Notes: a model not told the origin generated them from the sequence alone. A stretch of DNA of 64,000 bases from Alangreenwoodia sp964438605 (GCA_964438605.1 CAYTKT010000006.1:1-64000); one strand, 5' to 3'. Positions 52,658-61,557 are shown, numbered from the stretch's first letter. Numbers and translations are program-made.

Positions 52658-53896
52658 ATGAAAAAAAAGAAAATCTTAAAAGCTTTATCAATCGTGCTGT
52701 GTACCTTCCTGCTGTTTTCGATGGCGGGATGCGGTAATTCGGAGAAAAAAAGTTCAAATCCGAATTTCAGCGTCGATCTTACGGAGGAAGGACTGCTGGA
52801 CGGCATTGATCCGTCAGATTACGTCAAGGTCGCCGATTATTCGTCTGTCGTAATTCCGAAGTCGGAGACGGAGGTTTCCGACGAAGATGTTCAGTCGGAG
52901 ATCGACAGTGTTCTTTCAGATCATACGGAAAAGTCACAAATTAAAGACAGGGCAGTTCAGGACGGAGATACGGTTAATATCGATTATGTTGGCCGCATCG
53001 ACGGGGTGGAATTTGAAAACGGCAGTACAAATGGAAAAGGAACGGACGTGACAATCGGGGAAACGCAGTATATCGACGATTTTCTCGAACAACTGATCGG
53101 CCATACTCCGGGAGAGACGTTTGACGTTAACGTCACGTTCCCTGATGATTACGGCGATGAAGCGGTCAACGGGAAAGACGCCGTTTTTGAGACGACGATC
53201 AATTATATCTCGGAGGAGAAGCAGCCGGAACTGACTGACGAGTTTGTGGCTGAAACGCTTCAGAAAGATTATGACGCGACGACTGTTGATGAATTTAGAG
53301 CCAGCGTGCGCACGGATTTGGAAAATTCAAAAAAGGAAAAGTATATGTGGACTTATATTCTCGATAATTCCGAATTCAGCAGTCTGCCGGAGGATCTCGT
53401 TCAGGATCAGATCGATCTGAGATATGAAGTGACACAAGCACAGATGAAAAATTACGGATACAGTATGGATCAGGTTTTGTCATCCCAGGGTTTTGAGGAT
53501 GTGGACGCGCTTAAGGAATCGTTTCGTTCCGACTGCGAGAAACTTGTCAAGGAGTATCTGGCGTTCCAGGTGATCTTTGAGGATCAGAAACTGGAAGTGA
53601 AAGACGATGATGTGAAGGAATTTTTCGGTAAGGATGATATTTCTCAGTATGTGGATTATTATGGAAAGGGATATGTCAACCGGCTGGCATTAGATAGCAA
53701 GGTTCTCCAGTATTTGGTTGGAAAAGCCACAGTTGAGGATGTGCCTGTTTCTGACAGCGGGACTGACCAGACAGCTGCCGACGGTGAGACTGCTGATGTT
53801 TCCGAGAGTGCCGGTACAGATGGAAGCATGACTGACGTAAATGCCGACATTGGTGCAGATATTGGTGTCGGGGATGAGGAAACGCCGCAGGAGTAG
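52658..53896 (+). CDS. Lipoprotein peptidyl-prolyl isomerase, trigger-factor-like (FKBP)
   Basis: Extracytoplasmic folding factor by inference. The start ATG 52658 gives a lipoprotein signal (M-K-K-K-K...F-S-M-A-G-C) with the lipidated Cys near residue 26. Residues about 95-190 are an FKBP domain (D-G-D-T-V-N-I-D-Y-V-G-R-I-D-G). Residues about 195-375 match the helical C-terminal chaperone arms of trigger factor. A Ser/Thr/Asp-rich tail ends the 412-residue protein. It lacks the ribosome-binding N-domain of cytosolic Tig, replaced by the lipid anchor. Such proteins occur in clostridia. An alternative start at 52637 only adds seven residues. Confidence 0.88.
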   Translation: MKKKKILKALSIVLCTFLLFSMAGCGNSEKKSSNPNFSVDLTEEGLLDGIDPSDYVKVADYSSVVIPKSETEVSDEDVQSEIDSVLSDHTEKSQIKDRAVQDGDTVNIDYVGRIDGVEFENGSTNGKGTDVTIGETQYIDDFLEQLIGHTPGETFDVNVTFPDDYGDEAVNGKDAVFETTINYISEEKQPELTDEFVAETLQKDYDATTVDEFRASVRTDLENSKKEKYMWTYILDNSEFSSLPEDLVQDQIDLRYEVTQAQMKNYGYSMDQVLSSQGFEDVDALKESFRSDCEKLVKEYLAFQVIFEDQKLEVKDDDVKEFFGKDDISQYVDYYGKGYVNRLALDSKVLQYLVGKATVEDVPVSDSGTDQTAADGETADVSESAGTDGSMTDVNADIGADIGVGDEETPQE

Positions 53897-53956
53897 GAAG
53901 AATCTGATGAGGACGGGATAACGTGGCTTGTAAAATTTTAAGAGAGGATATACCAG

Positions 53957-53992
53957 AAGGGGCTGCCGCAAAATGGAAATTTTGCGGCAGCC
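53957..53992. terminator. Bidirectional terminator
   Basis: Perfect 16-bp stem (53957-53972 with 53977-53992) with GGAA loop, between convergent genes (FKBP lipoprotein and the HTH-TOBE regulator). Confidence 0.85.
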
Positions 53993-54044
53993 CCCCGTTT
54001 GTCAGCGGCCTTTTTCGGTAAACGACCGAAGAAAAAGACAAAGA

Positions 54045-54578
54045 TCAAACGACTGTAACTGACATCGCTTTAAAGACGCAGTAAACAGTATCGCCGAGTT
54101 TCAGATCAAGATCGCGGACAGAACGTTTCGTGACTTTGACAATCAATGGAACGCCAACATTTACAGTAATTCTGTAACTGTTTGGCGTTTCTTCCATGGC
54201 CGTGATAATACCTTCGAGATTATTTCTTGCACTGCAGACAAGAATCTCACGGCTGATGATAATGTCTTCTGATTTGATTGTGACTTTCGCGGAACCTTCT
54301 ACGTCTGTTGTGACGGAAACCATGATGTCACCGGAAGAGCCGATGATCTTTGCAAATTTTTCGTCTTCTTCCCCGGAAACGATCTCCGCTTCGAATGAAT
54401 TGTCTGATTGTTTCGACTGCATGAGATACGTTTCTAACTGTGTTTCTGTGACTCTAAGGCTTCTGCCGATTCTGTGGGCAGGAATTTCGCCGCGTTTAAT
54501 CATCTCGTAAATCGTGTATTTTGACAATTTAAGTTTCTGAGCGACTTCCTCAGGAGTATACAATATTTCATCTCGCAT
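54045..54578 (-). CDS. Excisionase-like HTH plus TOBE (molybdate-binding) regulator
   Basis: 177-residue putative molybdate/tungstate-responsive regulator. The N-terminal 55 residues are a MerR/excisionase-type winged HTH (Y-T-P-E-E-V-A-Q-K-L-K-L-S-K-Y-T-I-Y and R-I-G-R-S-L-R-V). The C-terminal part is a TOBE/Mop domain (S-A-R-N-N-L-E-G-I-I, then Y-R-I-T-V-N-V-G-V-P-L). An in-frame ATG nine bases upstream overlaps the GAGGTG ribosome site, so ATG 54578 is chosen. Divergently transcribed from a ModA-like gene, the classic arrangement for control of a molybdate transporter. Confidence 0.87.
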   Translation of the reverse strand: MRDEILYTPEEVAQKLKLSKYTIYEMIKRGEIPAHRIGRSLRVTETQLETYLMQSKQSDNSFEAEIVSGEEDEKFAKIIGSSGDIMVSVTTDVEGSAKVTIKSEDIIISREILVCSARNNLEGIITAMEETPNSYRITVNVGVPLIVKVTKRSVRDLDLKLGDTVYCVFKAMSVTVV

Positions 54579-54645
54579 AAATTTCATCACCTCACATTTA
54601 AAAAAAGCAGTACCCAAAAAGGTCTGTTTACGAACATTCACGCCA

Positions 54646-54674
54646 TTATAACAATTATTTGTTTTAATTACAAG
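54646..54674 (-). promoter_or_regulatory. Promoter of the HTH-TOBE gene
   Basis: Minus strand TTGTAA (54674-54669), 17 bp, TATAAT (54651-54646). Confidence 0.85.
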
Positions 54675-54801
54675 AAGTAAAGGGATTGTTTTTTAATTTA
54701 TTATACCATGCTACTCCTCAGTTCTGTTTCTGTCAGAATCGAAATGAACTATATTTTTTTCGGGGTTTCCTGATATTTATTATAAAAAGTTAAAAAAGGG
54801 A

Positions 54802-54831
54802 TTGACATGCTGAAAGAATTTAACATATAAT
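54802..54831 (+). promoter_or_regulatory. Promoter of the modA-like gene
   Basis: TTGACA (54802-54807), 18 bp, TATAAT (54826-54831). The ~130 bp between this and the divergent promoter is where a regulator site would be expected; no clear palindrome seen. Confidence 0.85.
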
Positions 54832-54909
54832 TCATCAAAGAAGGAGAGAAATTGGGAAAGTTTTACTGTTTCTGCGTTTTACCACAGTTTTGGCAGTAAA
54901 GGAGAAAAT

Positions 54910-55476
54910 ATGAACAAAAAGTACATAGCAATCGTCCTTCTTATGTTCGTATTAGTATTAACAGCCGCAGCCCTGACAGGGTGCGGAAACAACGTCCGGC
55001 AGGATGGCATTTCGTCTTCCGAGTCTGAGAATACGGAAACATCCGTGTTCACATCGGAAGAACCGCAGACGACGGATACGGTGATCAATATATTCGTCCC
55101 ATCATCGATGGTGCTGGCAATGAATGACATTATTGATGCATATCGTCAATCAGGCAAAGCTGGCAATGTGGTCGCCAATTATTCTGATACGCAATCTTTA
55201 AGTCAGCAGCTTCGTGACGGCGCCGACTGTGATATTTTTATCAGCGATGATCCGGCGGTGATGGATGAACTGGAAAGAGAAGGGATTCTGAAGGCGGATA
55301 CGCGGAGCCTGTTTTCCGGATACGAGGCAGCCCGGATTACTCCTTCCGAAGAAGGGGGACAACACACTGAAACGGAGGAGAAGGCTGTCAGCCAGTTTTA
55401 TGATTTTCTACTTTCCGACGAAGCGTTGTCTGTTGTTGAAGAATCTCTCGATGATGTGGCAGACGGCCAGCAGTAA
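54910..55476 (+). pseudogene. modA: Internally deleted molybdate-binding lipoprotein ModA
   Basis: Open frame of 188 codons for a lipoprotein (lipobox A-L-T-G-C). After a Ser/Thr linker it matches the first lobe of ModA: I-F-V-P-S-S-M-V-L-A-M-N-D-I-I-D-A-Y, D-T-Q-S-L-S-Q-Q-L-R-D-G-A-D-C-D-I-F-I-S. After T-R-S-L-F-S-G it jumps to what corresponds to the last 40 residues (A-V-S-Q-F-Y-D-F-L-L-S-D-E-A). Roughly 110 residues forming most of the second lobe, with half the anion site, are missing, yet the frame is kept. modB and modC do not follow. It is expressed from a near-consensus promoter, so a truncated product may be made; oxyanion transport is improbable. Confidence 0.72.
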
Positions 55477-55507
55477 AATGTCGGGCGCCGCAATGAATAC
55501 CTGAAAG

Positions 55508-55547
55508 AAAAACTTTCGGCATTTCAAATGTGCCGGAGTTTTTTTAT
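55508..55547 (+). terminator. Terminator of the modA-like gene
   Basis: Stem AAACTTTCGGCA-type arms (55508-55520 with about 55530-55542, one irregularity) and a T7 tract. Confidence 0.75.
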
Positions 55548-55825
55548 GCGGAAGTGGAATCTTCACATTATCTTTACATTTCTCGCGTAAAATGACATCG
55601 TTTCATCACAAGCGGGGACTAAAATAAATACTTATATGGAAAAAAGCGGCTGCGCTTGCTGAAAAGGTCAGGGCGGAAACCGGGCACGAGAGTAGATGGC
55701 GGCAAGCCGGATGTTTTTGTGCACTGTCAAAGATGCCGAAAAACAGGCTGCGGGTTGGAAATTCAGCAGACCGTTTTGAAGTAAAACCGGCAAAGCGGGC
55801 TGGAAAAGAAGGGAAGGTGCAATTC

Positions 55826-57136
55826 ATGATCGAAGTCAGAAACCTCACAAAGAGGTATGGCGGCAATCTTGCTGTCGATCATCTGAGCTTCAGCGTCGAA
55901 AAAGGTGAAATTTACGGGTTTCTCGGACCGAACGGGGCGGGGAAATCGACAACTATGAATATTCTCGCGGGATATCTCGCAGCGACAGAGGGCGAAGTGC
56001 GAATCAACGGACTGGACATTTTGCGTGATGCGAAGAAGGCGAAGGCGATGGTGGGATATCTGCCGGAAGTACCGCCGCTGTATCTCGATATGACAGTCAG
56101 CGAATTTTTGACGTTTGCAGCGGAACTGAAAGGCATCGGCAAAGCAGAACGTCGGGAGGCTGTTGAGATGGTGCAGGAGACGATGCAGATCACCGACGTG
56201 TCACAGCGTCTGATTAAAAATCTCTCGAAGGGATACCGGCAGAGAGTTGGCTTTGCTCAGGCGCTGCTGGGACTTCCCGAAGTGTTGATTTTAGACGAAC
56301 CGACGGCGGGGCTCGACCCGAAACAGATTATGGAAATACGCGATCTGATCCGGCAGCTTGGGGAAAATCATACGATTCTTCTGAGTTCTCATATTTTGTC
56401 GGAGGTCAGCGCTGTATGTGACAAGATTATGATTATTTCCGGAGGCAAGCTGGTGGCGTGCGATACGCCGGATAAACTGACGGCGATGATGCAGCCGGTA
56501 ACGAAGCTGAGAATCGCAGTGAAGGCAGATGCCGCATCGGCAGATGCGGTCCTGTCGGCTATTGACGGACTGGATTCCTACGAAATTGCTCAGGGCAGCG
56601 AGGAGGGAGTTCTTGACATCGAGGCACAGTATGAAAATGGCAGAGATCTTCGTGATGAAATCGCTATGGCCTTTGCCGAAGCGAAATGTCTCGTCGTTGG
56701 CCTGACAGAAGAAAACGCTTCATTGGAAGATGTTTTCCTGGAATTGATACAAGCTGATGAAAAAACTCCGGATGAACTGATTGCGGAGACGGAATCCGAC
56801 GGTATAGACGGTATAGTTGGAGATAATTTAGAAGAAACTGAATTCGTCGGAGACGGTGAGACTGGTGAAACTGACGATGTTGGCAGCGCGGACGATTTTA
56901 TCGGGAATGACGCCGGGGAAGATGAATACAACCGGCCGGAGCGCGTGAACAGAGATGTGGAAACGATATCTGAGGACGCCGGCCAGCTGCTGGAAAAAAC
57001 GAAAAACGGCGCTGACCGGGAATTGACAGGCGGCGCGGAAGGAAATCGAAAATCCGGCGAAACTTACAGAAAATCGGCACCGCAATCCATGGCGGCAGAT
57101 GATGGAGAGGAGGCAGGCCATGAGAGCGATATTTAA
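55826..57136 (+). CDS. ABC transporter ATPase, GldA/CcmA-like, with acidic C-terminal tail
   Basis: ATPase of a GldAFG-type ABC system (gliding-motility family name; in non-gliding Firmicutes the substrate is unknown). 436 residues from ATG 55826 behind GGGAAGGTG. Residues 1-235: Walker A G-P-N-G-A-G-K-S-T, signature L-S-K-G-Y-R-Q-R, Walker B V-L-I-L-D-E-P-T-A-G-L-D, switch S-S-H-I-L. Residues about 240-310 are a typical accessory domain. The last ~125 residues are an acidic, Gly/Asp/Glu/Ser-rich disordered tail that family members lack. The end overlaps the permease gene by 17 nt. Confidence 0.93.
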   Translation: MIEVRNLTKRYGGNLAVDHLSFSVEKGEIYGFLGPNGAGKSTTMNILAGYLAATEGEVRINGLDILRDAKKAKAMVGYLPEVPPLYLDMTVSEFLTFAAELKGIGKAERREAVEMVQETMQITDVSQRLIKNLSKGYRQRVGFAQALLGLPEVLILDEPTAGLDPKQIMEIRDLIRQLGENHTILLSSHILSEVSAVCDKIMIISGGKLVACDTPDKLTAMMQPVTKLRIAVKADAASADAVLSAIDGLDSYEIAQGSEEGVLDIEAQYENGRDLRDEIAMAFAEAKCLVVGLTEENASLEDVFLELIQADEKTPDELIAETESDGIDGIVGDNLEETEFVGDGETGETDDVGSADDFIGNDAGEDEYNRPERVNRDVETISEDAGQLLEKTKNGADRELTGGAEGNRKSGETYRKSAPQSMAADDGEEAGHESDI

Positions 57137-57983
57137 ACGCGAACTGAAATCATACTTTCGTAATATGACGGGACCGATCTTTATGGCGGCCGTTCTGGCG
57201 TTTACAGGCGTCTACTTTTCGGCGTATAACATCGTTCAGGGATACCCGTATTTTGCCGTCGCCCTTTCAGGAATGTCATTTATCATGCTGCTCGTCATTC
57301 CGATTCTGACAATGCGCAGTTTCGCTGAAGAACGGAAAACGAAGACGGATCAGCTGCTTTTAACGTCTCCTGTTTCGGTGACGCAGATCGTTCTCGGAAA
57401 GTTTTTCGCGATGACGGCTGTTTTAGGACTTTGTATGCTGATCGCCTGTTTGGCACCGCTGATCATCCGGATTTACGGGACGGGAGCGCTGGCGGCCGAT
57501 TACGCGGCGATTGTCGGATTTCTGCTGATGGGTGCCGCGTATATTGCAGTAGGTATGTTCGTTTCGGCTCTGACGGAGAGCCAGATTATCGCAGCAGTTG
57601 GAACGTTTTGTATTTTGTTGCTGTTGCAGCTGATCGACGGGATTGCATCTTTTCTGCCGGCCAGTGCTCTCGGTTCCTTCGTCTGTTTCTTTGTTCTGCT
57701 TGCGGTGGCGGCTTTCTGTGTCTATTTGATGACAAAAAACGTATTTATTTCCTGCGTCACCGGGGCGGTCTGCGAGATTATTCTGCTCGTGTTTTTCTTC
57801 GTAAAGCGCAGCTCGTTTGAGGGACTTTTCGGAGATTTTATCAGTTCACTGTCATTAATTTCCAGATTTGACGGTCTGCTTGATCAGGCGCTGAATCTGA
57901 CGACTTATCTGTATTACCTGTCTTTCGCCGGTGTTTTCTGTTTTCTGACAATACAGGTGATTCAGAAACGTAGGTGGAGTTAG
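57120..57983 (+). CDS. ABC-2 permease, GldF-like
   Basis: 287 residues, six predicted membrane helices, starting M-R-A-I-F-K-R-E-L-K-S-Y-F, typical of GldF/ABC-2 permeases. ATG 57120 lies directly after GGAGAGGAGG and inside the end of the ATPase gene, so coupling is expected. Conserved S-F-A-E-E-R-K-T-K-T-D-Q-L-L-L-T-S-P loop (coupling helix). Forms the complex with the ATPase and the GldG-like protein. Confidence 0.93.
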   Translation: MRAIFKRELKSYFRNMTGPIFMAAVLAFTGVYFSAYNIVQGYPYFAVALSGMSFIMLLVIPILTMRSFAEERKTKTDQLLLTSPVSVTQIVLGKFFAMTAVLGLCMLIACLAPLIIRIYGTGALAADYAAIVGFLLMGAAYIAVGMFVSALTESQIIAAVGTFCILLLLQLIDGIASFLPASALGSFVCFFVLLAVAAFCVYLMTKNVFISCVTGAVCEIILLVFFFVKRSSFEGLFGDFISSLSLISRFDGLLDQALNLTTYLYYLSFAGVFCFLTIQVIQKRRWS

Positions 57984-57998
57984 AGAGGAGGCGGTCAA

Positions 57999-60056
57999 AT
58001 GAGCGGATATAATAATGATGAGAAGAACAACGGAAAGAATGAAACGGTTCAAAGACCCGAAATGTCTGAAACGATGGCCGAACACGAAAAAACCGTGGTG
58101 ACGAGAGAGCAGACGGACCGGGGAACGGAAGCGACGAAAACCCGTCAAGACGCGGAAATTGAGAAGCTGAATCTTAGAAAAACTGTGAAGGCTGGAAATA
58201 AAGAGACCGATACGGATACGAAGCGTGAAGGATTGAAAACAGGTCCGGAAGTGGAAAGCGGCGGAAACGCGGCAGATAAAGAATTGAAAATCGCAAAAAA
58301 TATGGAATTCACGGAACCGGAAAAAGAAGATGACATGGGTCGCACAGAACTGGAGCCAGGTTTGAAACAGGAAAACGGCGTGAATGAAGCAGACGGGCAA
58401 CTGAAAAATTCTCATGATGCAGAGGATGGAACGCTGGAAAACGATAGCGGATCGGGCCATGTGAGGTTGGAAAAGGGCCTGGAGCCGGCGAATGGAAGCG
58501 GAGCGTACCGGGCAGGATTGGAAATGCCGGATGAGCCGGAAAACAGCGCGTTTTCTGAAGGCGATGGACTGGAAATGACTGACGGTGTAGAAAAAGGAGA
58601 TTTAGAGGACGATGAACATGAGCAGCAGGAGGTAAAGACTCCTGGAAGGTTTAAGAAATCGTTTTTAACTAAGAATGTCAAGTTCGGTTCTTACAGTACG
58701 ATACTCATTGTGATCGTCGTAGCGGCAGCGGTGCTCGTCAATCTGGCGGCCAGTCAACTTCCTGATACGGTGAAAAACATCGATCTTTCGCCGGGTAATT
58801 TATATACCATCGGAGAACGAACAGAGGAGGTTTTGGATTCCTTAGACCAGGATGTGACGATTACCGTCCTCGTTGAGAAATCTTCAGCCGATCAGACGCT
58901 CGATCAACTGCTGAAGCGCTATGAGAGTGGTTCTAAGCATATTACTGTAAAATATGTTGATCCGGAAACAAATGTCGGAGCGTCTCAGACATACAGTGAT
59001 GCTTCGAAGAACAGTCTGGTCGTCACCTGTGGGACACGCGAGGCCGTCATCGATTATTCCGATATTTATCAAAATGATTATTCCAGCTATTATACTACGG
59101 GATCGTACGAGAGCTCTTTTGACGGCGAGGGACAGCTGACCGGCGCAATCGTAGGTCTGACGTCCAATAATTCTCCAAAATTTTACAGTGTGACGGGTCA
59201 TGGAGAAACGCAGACAGGATCATCGCTTGCGTCGCTGATGAATAAGCAGAATGTTGTTCAGGAAGATTTGAACCTGATGACGAGCGGCGGAATTCCTGAT
59301 GACTGCGACGGGCTTCTGTTGCTGGGGCCAACTTCGGATTACAGCGCTGAGGAAGCCGATGAGATTATCGAATATCTTGACGGCGGCGGCAAGGCGTTGA
59401 TTCTGGCAGCTTATACGGAAAATGATATGACGAATTTTAAGCGGATTCTGGATGATTACGGGCTTGCTCTTAAGGACGGAATTGTGATGGAAACATCTAA
59501 TCACTATTATATGTATCCGTTTTATATTGTTCCGATCATCGAGGATACGGAGATTACGTCAGATCTGGCGGAGGCGAAAGCGAACGTATTGATTCCGGAG
59601 GCGCTCGGTATCGCTGAAACGGGGCGCGAGGGAGTGACTGTTACAAAATTGCTGTCATCTTCTGACGGTGCCTATACAAAGATGCCGCAAAATGGAACGA
59701 TGTCAACATATGAAAAGGAAGATGGCGACGCAGAAGGCCCGTTTGCTTATGCGTGTCTGGCGGAGAAGGCGGATAGTGGAAGTCTGATTCTGATTTCTGC
59801 AGCGATGCTGATTGACGAGGGCTTAACGACAAGTTTTTCGCAGGTTTCAAATCTTGATTTTTATATGGACTGTGTCGTCAGTCTCAGCGGTAGCAAGATC
59901 GGGAATGTGTCGATTGAAGCAAAGTCTGTGACGCCGGAAAATATCACAGTGCCGTCGCTTCAGCAGACAATTTGGCTTTTCGTGACGATTATCCTGATAC
60001 CGCTTATTATTCTGGTTGTAGGATTTATAATCTGGTTCCGGAGACGAAAAAAATAG
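57999..60056 (+). CDS. GldG-like ABC accessory membrane protein with ~225-residue disordered N-terminus
   Basis: 685 residues. Residues 1-225 are a charged low-complexity segment (Glu/Lys/Gly/Asn-rich) not found in usual homologues. Then come a membrane helix (about 231-252), a periplasmic-type (extracellular) domain with I-D-L-S-P-G-N-L-Y-T-I-G and P-K-F-Y-S-V-T-G-H-G-E, as in GldG, and a C-terminal helix (about 655-678) followed by R-R-R-K-K. ATG 57999 follows GAGGAGGCGG, 15 bp after the permease. The core of about 460 residues is the family size. Confidence 0.9.
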   Translation: MSGYNNDEKNNGKNETVQRPEMSETMAEHEKTVVTREQTDRGTEATKTRQDAEIEKLNLRKTVKAGNKETDTDTKREGLKTGPEVESGGNAADKELKIAKNMEFTEPEKEDDMGRTELEPGLKQENGVNEADGQLKNSHDAEDGTLENDSGSGHVRLEKGLEPANGSGAYRAGLEMPDEPENSAFSEGDGLEMTDGVEKGDLEDDEHEQQEVKTPGRFKKSFLTKNVKFGSYSTILIVIVVAAAVLVNLAASQLPDTVKNIDLSPGNLYTIGERTEEVLDSLDQDVTITVLVEKSSADQTLDQLLKRYESGSKHITVKYVDPETNVGASQTYSDASKNSLVVTCGTREAVIDYSDIYQNDYSSYYTTGSYESSFDGEGQLTGAIVGLTSNNSPKFYSVTGHGETQTGSSLASLMNKQNVVQEDLNLMTSGGIPDDCDGLLLLGPTSDYSAEEADEIIEYLDGGGKALILAAYTENDMTNFKRILDDYGLALKDGIVMETSNHYYMYPFYIVPIIEDTEITSDLAEAKANVLIPEALGIAETGREGVTVTKLLSSSDGAYTKMPQNGTMSTYEKEDGDAEGPFAYACLAEKADSGSLILISAAMLIDEGLTTSFSQVSNLDFYMDCVVSLSGSKIGNVSIEAKSVTPENITVPSLQQTIWLFVTIILIPLIILVVGFIIWFRRRKK

Positions 60057-60113
60057 AGAAAAATAGGTCGAAAAGTGGCGTTCAGGCTGTGGCCGGCGCG
60101 GGGGGGGGTAAAA

Positions 60114-60241
60114 ATAACAACCCCCCCCCCCCTCACGGGGTGCCACGGCTCGCGAGAGTTATCCACATACACCATACCATATTTCAATCCACGCACCCCT
60201 CACGGGGTGCGACGTCACGCGGTTTGGCAGAAATTGGCAAT
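60114..60241 (-). CRISPR. Collapsed type I-C-like CRISPR array (last repeats)
   Basis: On the minus strand a 33-nt repeat lies at 60213-60181 (GTCGCACCCCGTGAGGGG, then TGCGTGGATTGAAAT), which is the type I-C repeat pattern with its internal palindrome and ATTGAAA(T/C) end. A degenerate copy lies at 60146-60114, conserved only in the part at 60146-60129. Between them is a 34-nt spacer (60147-60180). Another spacer begins at 60214 and runs 28 nt into the N gap. Degeneration of the lower-coordinate repeat fits the leader-distal end, so the leader should lie to the right, beyond the gap. No cas genes are in the window. Confidence 0.85.
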
Positions 60242-60251
60242 NNNNNNNNNN
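60242..60251. other. Assembly gap (10 N) inside the CRISPR array
   Basis: Ten N following a truncated spacer. Flanks contain G9, C12, A10 and C8 homopolymers and a shared 14-bp sequence (TGTGGCCGGCGCGG at 60089-60102 and 60303-60316), so the array is probably collapsed and the joins unreliable. Confidence 0.9.
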
Positions 60252-60470
60252 CCCTCAGTAAAAAAAAAATCAAAAAATTTGGTCTACATGTGGGGTTCTG
60301 GGTGTGGCCGGCGCGGCGGTCACAAATCCGCCCCCCCCGCCGGCCGCAAAAAACAGAAATTGCAGCAGCAAGCGCCGAATCAGGTTTATGGACACAGTTG
60401 AAACTGTAGCCGTGAACAAAGAGTAAAGCGCGGGAAAAGGAGAAGCAGTACGGGATCAGGAGGCAGCAAA

Positions 60471-61190
60471 ATGACGGAGCATAAACGAAACAAAAAACGC
60501 CTTTCATTTTTTTTCGTGTTGACGTTTGTTCTGGCAGGAATCATGTGTATCGCTTATCTGATCGACGTCGTCGGGGCGGACGGCGGCCAGTCGGACGGTG
60601 AAGATGGAGGGAATCTGCTGGATGCGGATCTCGATTCCATCGACACGATCAGTTACGACTGCGACGGCAAAAATCAGACATTTTTAAAGAGCGGCGGCAA
60701 ATGGATTTATGCGGGCGACCACGATATGATGCTTGACCAGAGTGCTGTGGGGACAATGATTGACGCCGTAACAAACTTGAAGTACGAGCGGGTCATCGCG
60801 GATACACTGGTCCAGTCAGCCGAGTACGGCTTTGAACAGCCAACTCAGACATTGACTTTGAATTTCAGCGATGGAACGCAAAAAATAATTTACATCGAGA
60901 TGGAAGATGAGGAGGATCATCTCTGTTATGTCATCGTCGAAGGAGACGAGAAGATTTATGAGGCGGACATCGAGACAGACGACATTTTTCTGCCTGTTTC
61001 GCAGCTTGTGAAGAACGCTGATTCATCGACTTTGGAAAATAACAATTTGACGGATTCGATGGACCCGTCAGGTTCAGAGGATAGCGAAGCGATCGATTCG
61101 TCAGCCTCAGATGCTAAAGATTCAGCGGATTTGGAAAATCTGTCGAACAGCCGCACAAAAAAAGAAGATACGGGGGAGATAGGCGATTAA
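60471..61190 (+). CDS. DUF4340 protein, partner of the GldAFG-like system
   Basis: 239 residues. An N-terminal membrane helix (about 12-32) is followed by an extracellular DUF4340 domain (L-K-S-G-G-K-W-I-Y and the strand pattern Y-G-F-E-Q-P-T-Q-T-L-T-L-N-F), then a Ser/Asp/Glu-rich tail of about 55 residues. DUF4340 genes regularly follow gldG-like genes. Here the 414-bp interval contains the CRISPR relic. ATG 60471 has a good GGAGGCAG site, so translation does not depend on the upstream gene. Confidence 0.87.
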   Translation: MTEHKRNKKRLSFFFVLTFVLAGIMCIAYLIDVVGADGGQSDGEDGGNLLDADLDSIDTISYDCDGKNQTFLKSGGKWIYAGDHDMMLDQSAVGTMIDAVTNLKYERVIADTLVQSAEYGFEQPTQTLTLNFSDGTQKIIYIEMEDEEDHLCYVIVEGDEKIYEADIETDDIFLPVSQLVKNADSSTLENNNLTDSMDPSGSEDSEAIDSSASDAKDSADLENLSNSRTKKEDTGEIGD

Positions 61191-61351
61191 ATGTTATGAT
61201 AATCGGACAAAGAAGTTCATCGGCTGTCTCGCTGACCACTCTCTGACAGGGCTGCAGCTGTTTTTCAAAGCGCAAATGATAACGACGAAGTGTATGGCAA
61301 GTGATCTGAAAATAAAAGCCGTGTTATTGTAATTAAGACGGAAAAAAGACG

Positions 61352-61549
61352 ATGATTATGATTGAGCACCGCCTGAAAACAATGCAGCATACGGATCAGA
61401 TGATCGTCCTTGAACAGAGCAGAATTGCGAAACAGGAAACGTATGAGATTCCTGAAGAACGGAAAGATTTACGCAAAGTCGGTCGTCATGGGAAAAAGCC
61501 GGAAGATGACGTGAAACGCGTGAACGGATTTGGGAGACTGTCGCATTGA
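61352..61549 (+). pseudogene. C-terminal relic of an ABC exporter ATPase
   Basis: The first 35 codons carry the H-loop end of an MsbA/LmrA-type exporter: E-H-R-L-K-T-M-Q-H-T-D-Q-M-I-V-L-E-Q-S-R-I, where intact proteins read A-H-R-L-S-T...A-D-x-I-x-V-L-x-x-G-x-I. Everything before (membrane domain, Walker A, Walker B) is absent. The preceding 61191-61351 has no homology that I can see. Confidence 0.7.
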
Positions 61550-61557
61550 CGGAAATA

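Noticed and set aside
59972..60409. Open frames running through the CRISPR remnant and the N gap
   Set aside because: They cross homopolymers, ambiguous bases and CRISPR repeats and have no homology; chance frames.
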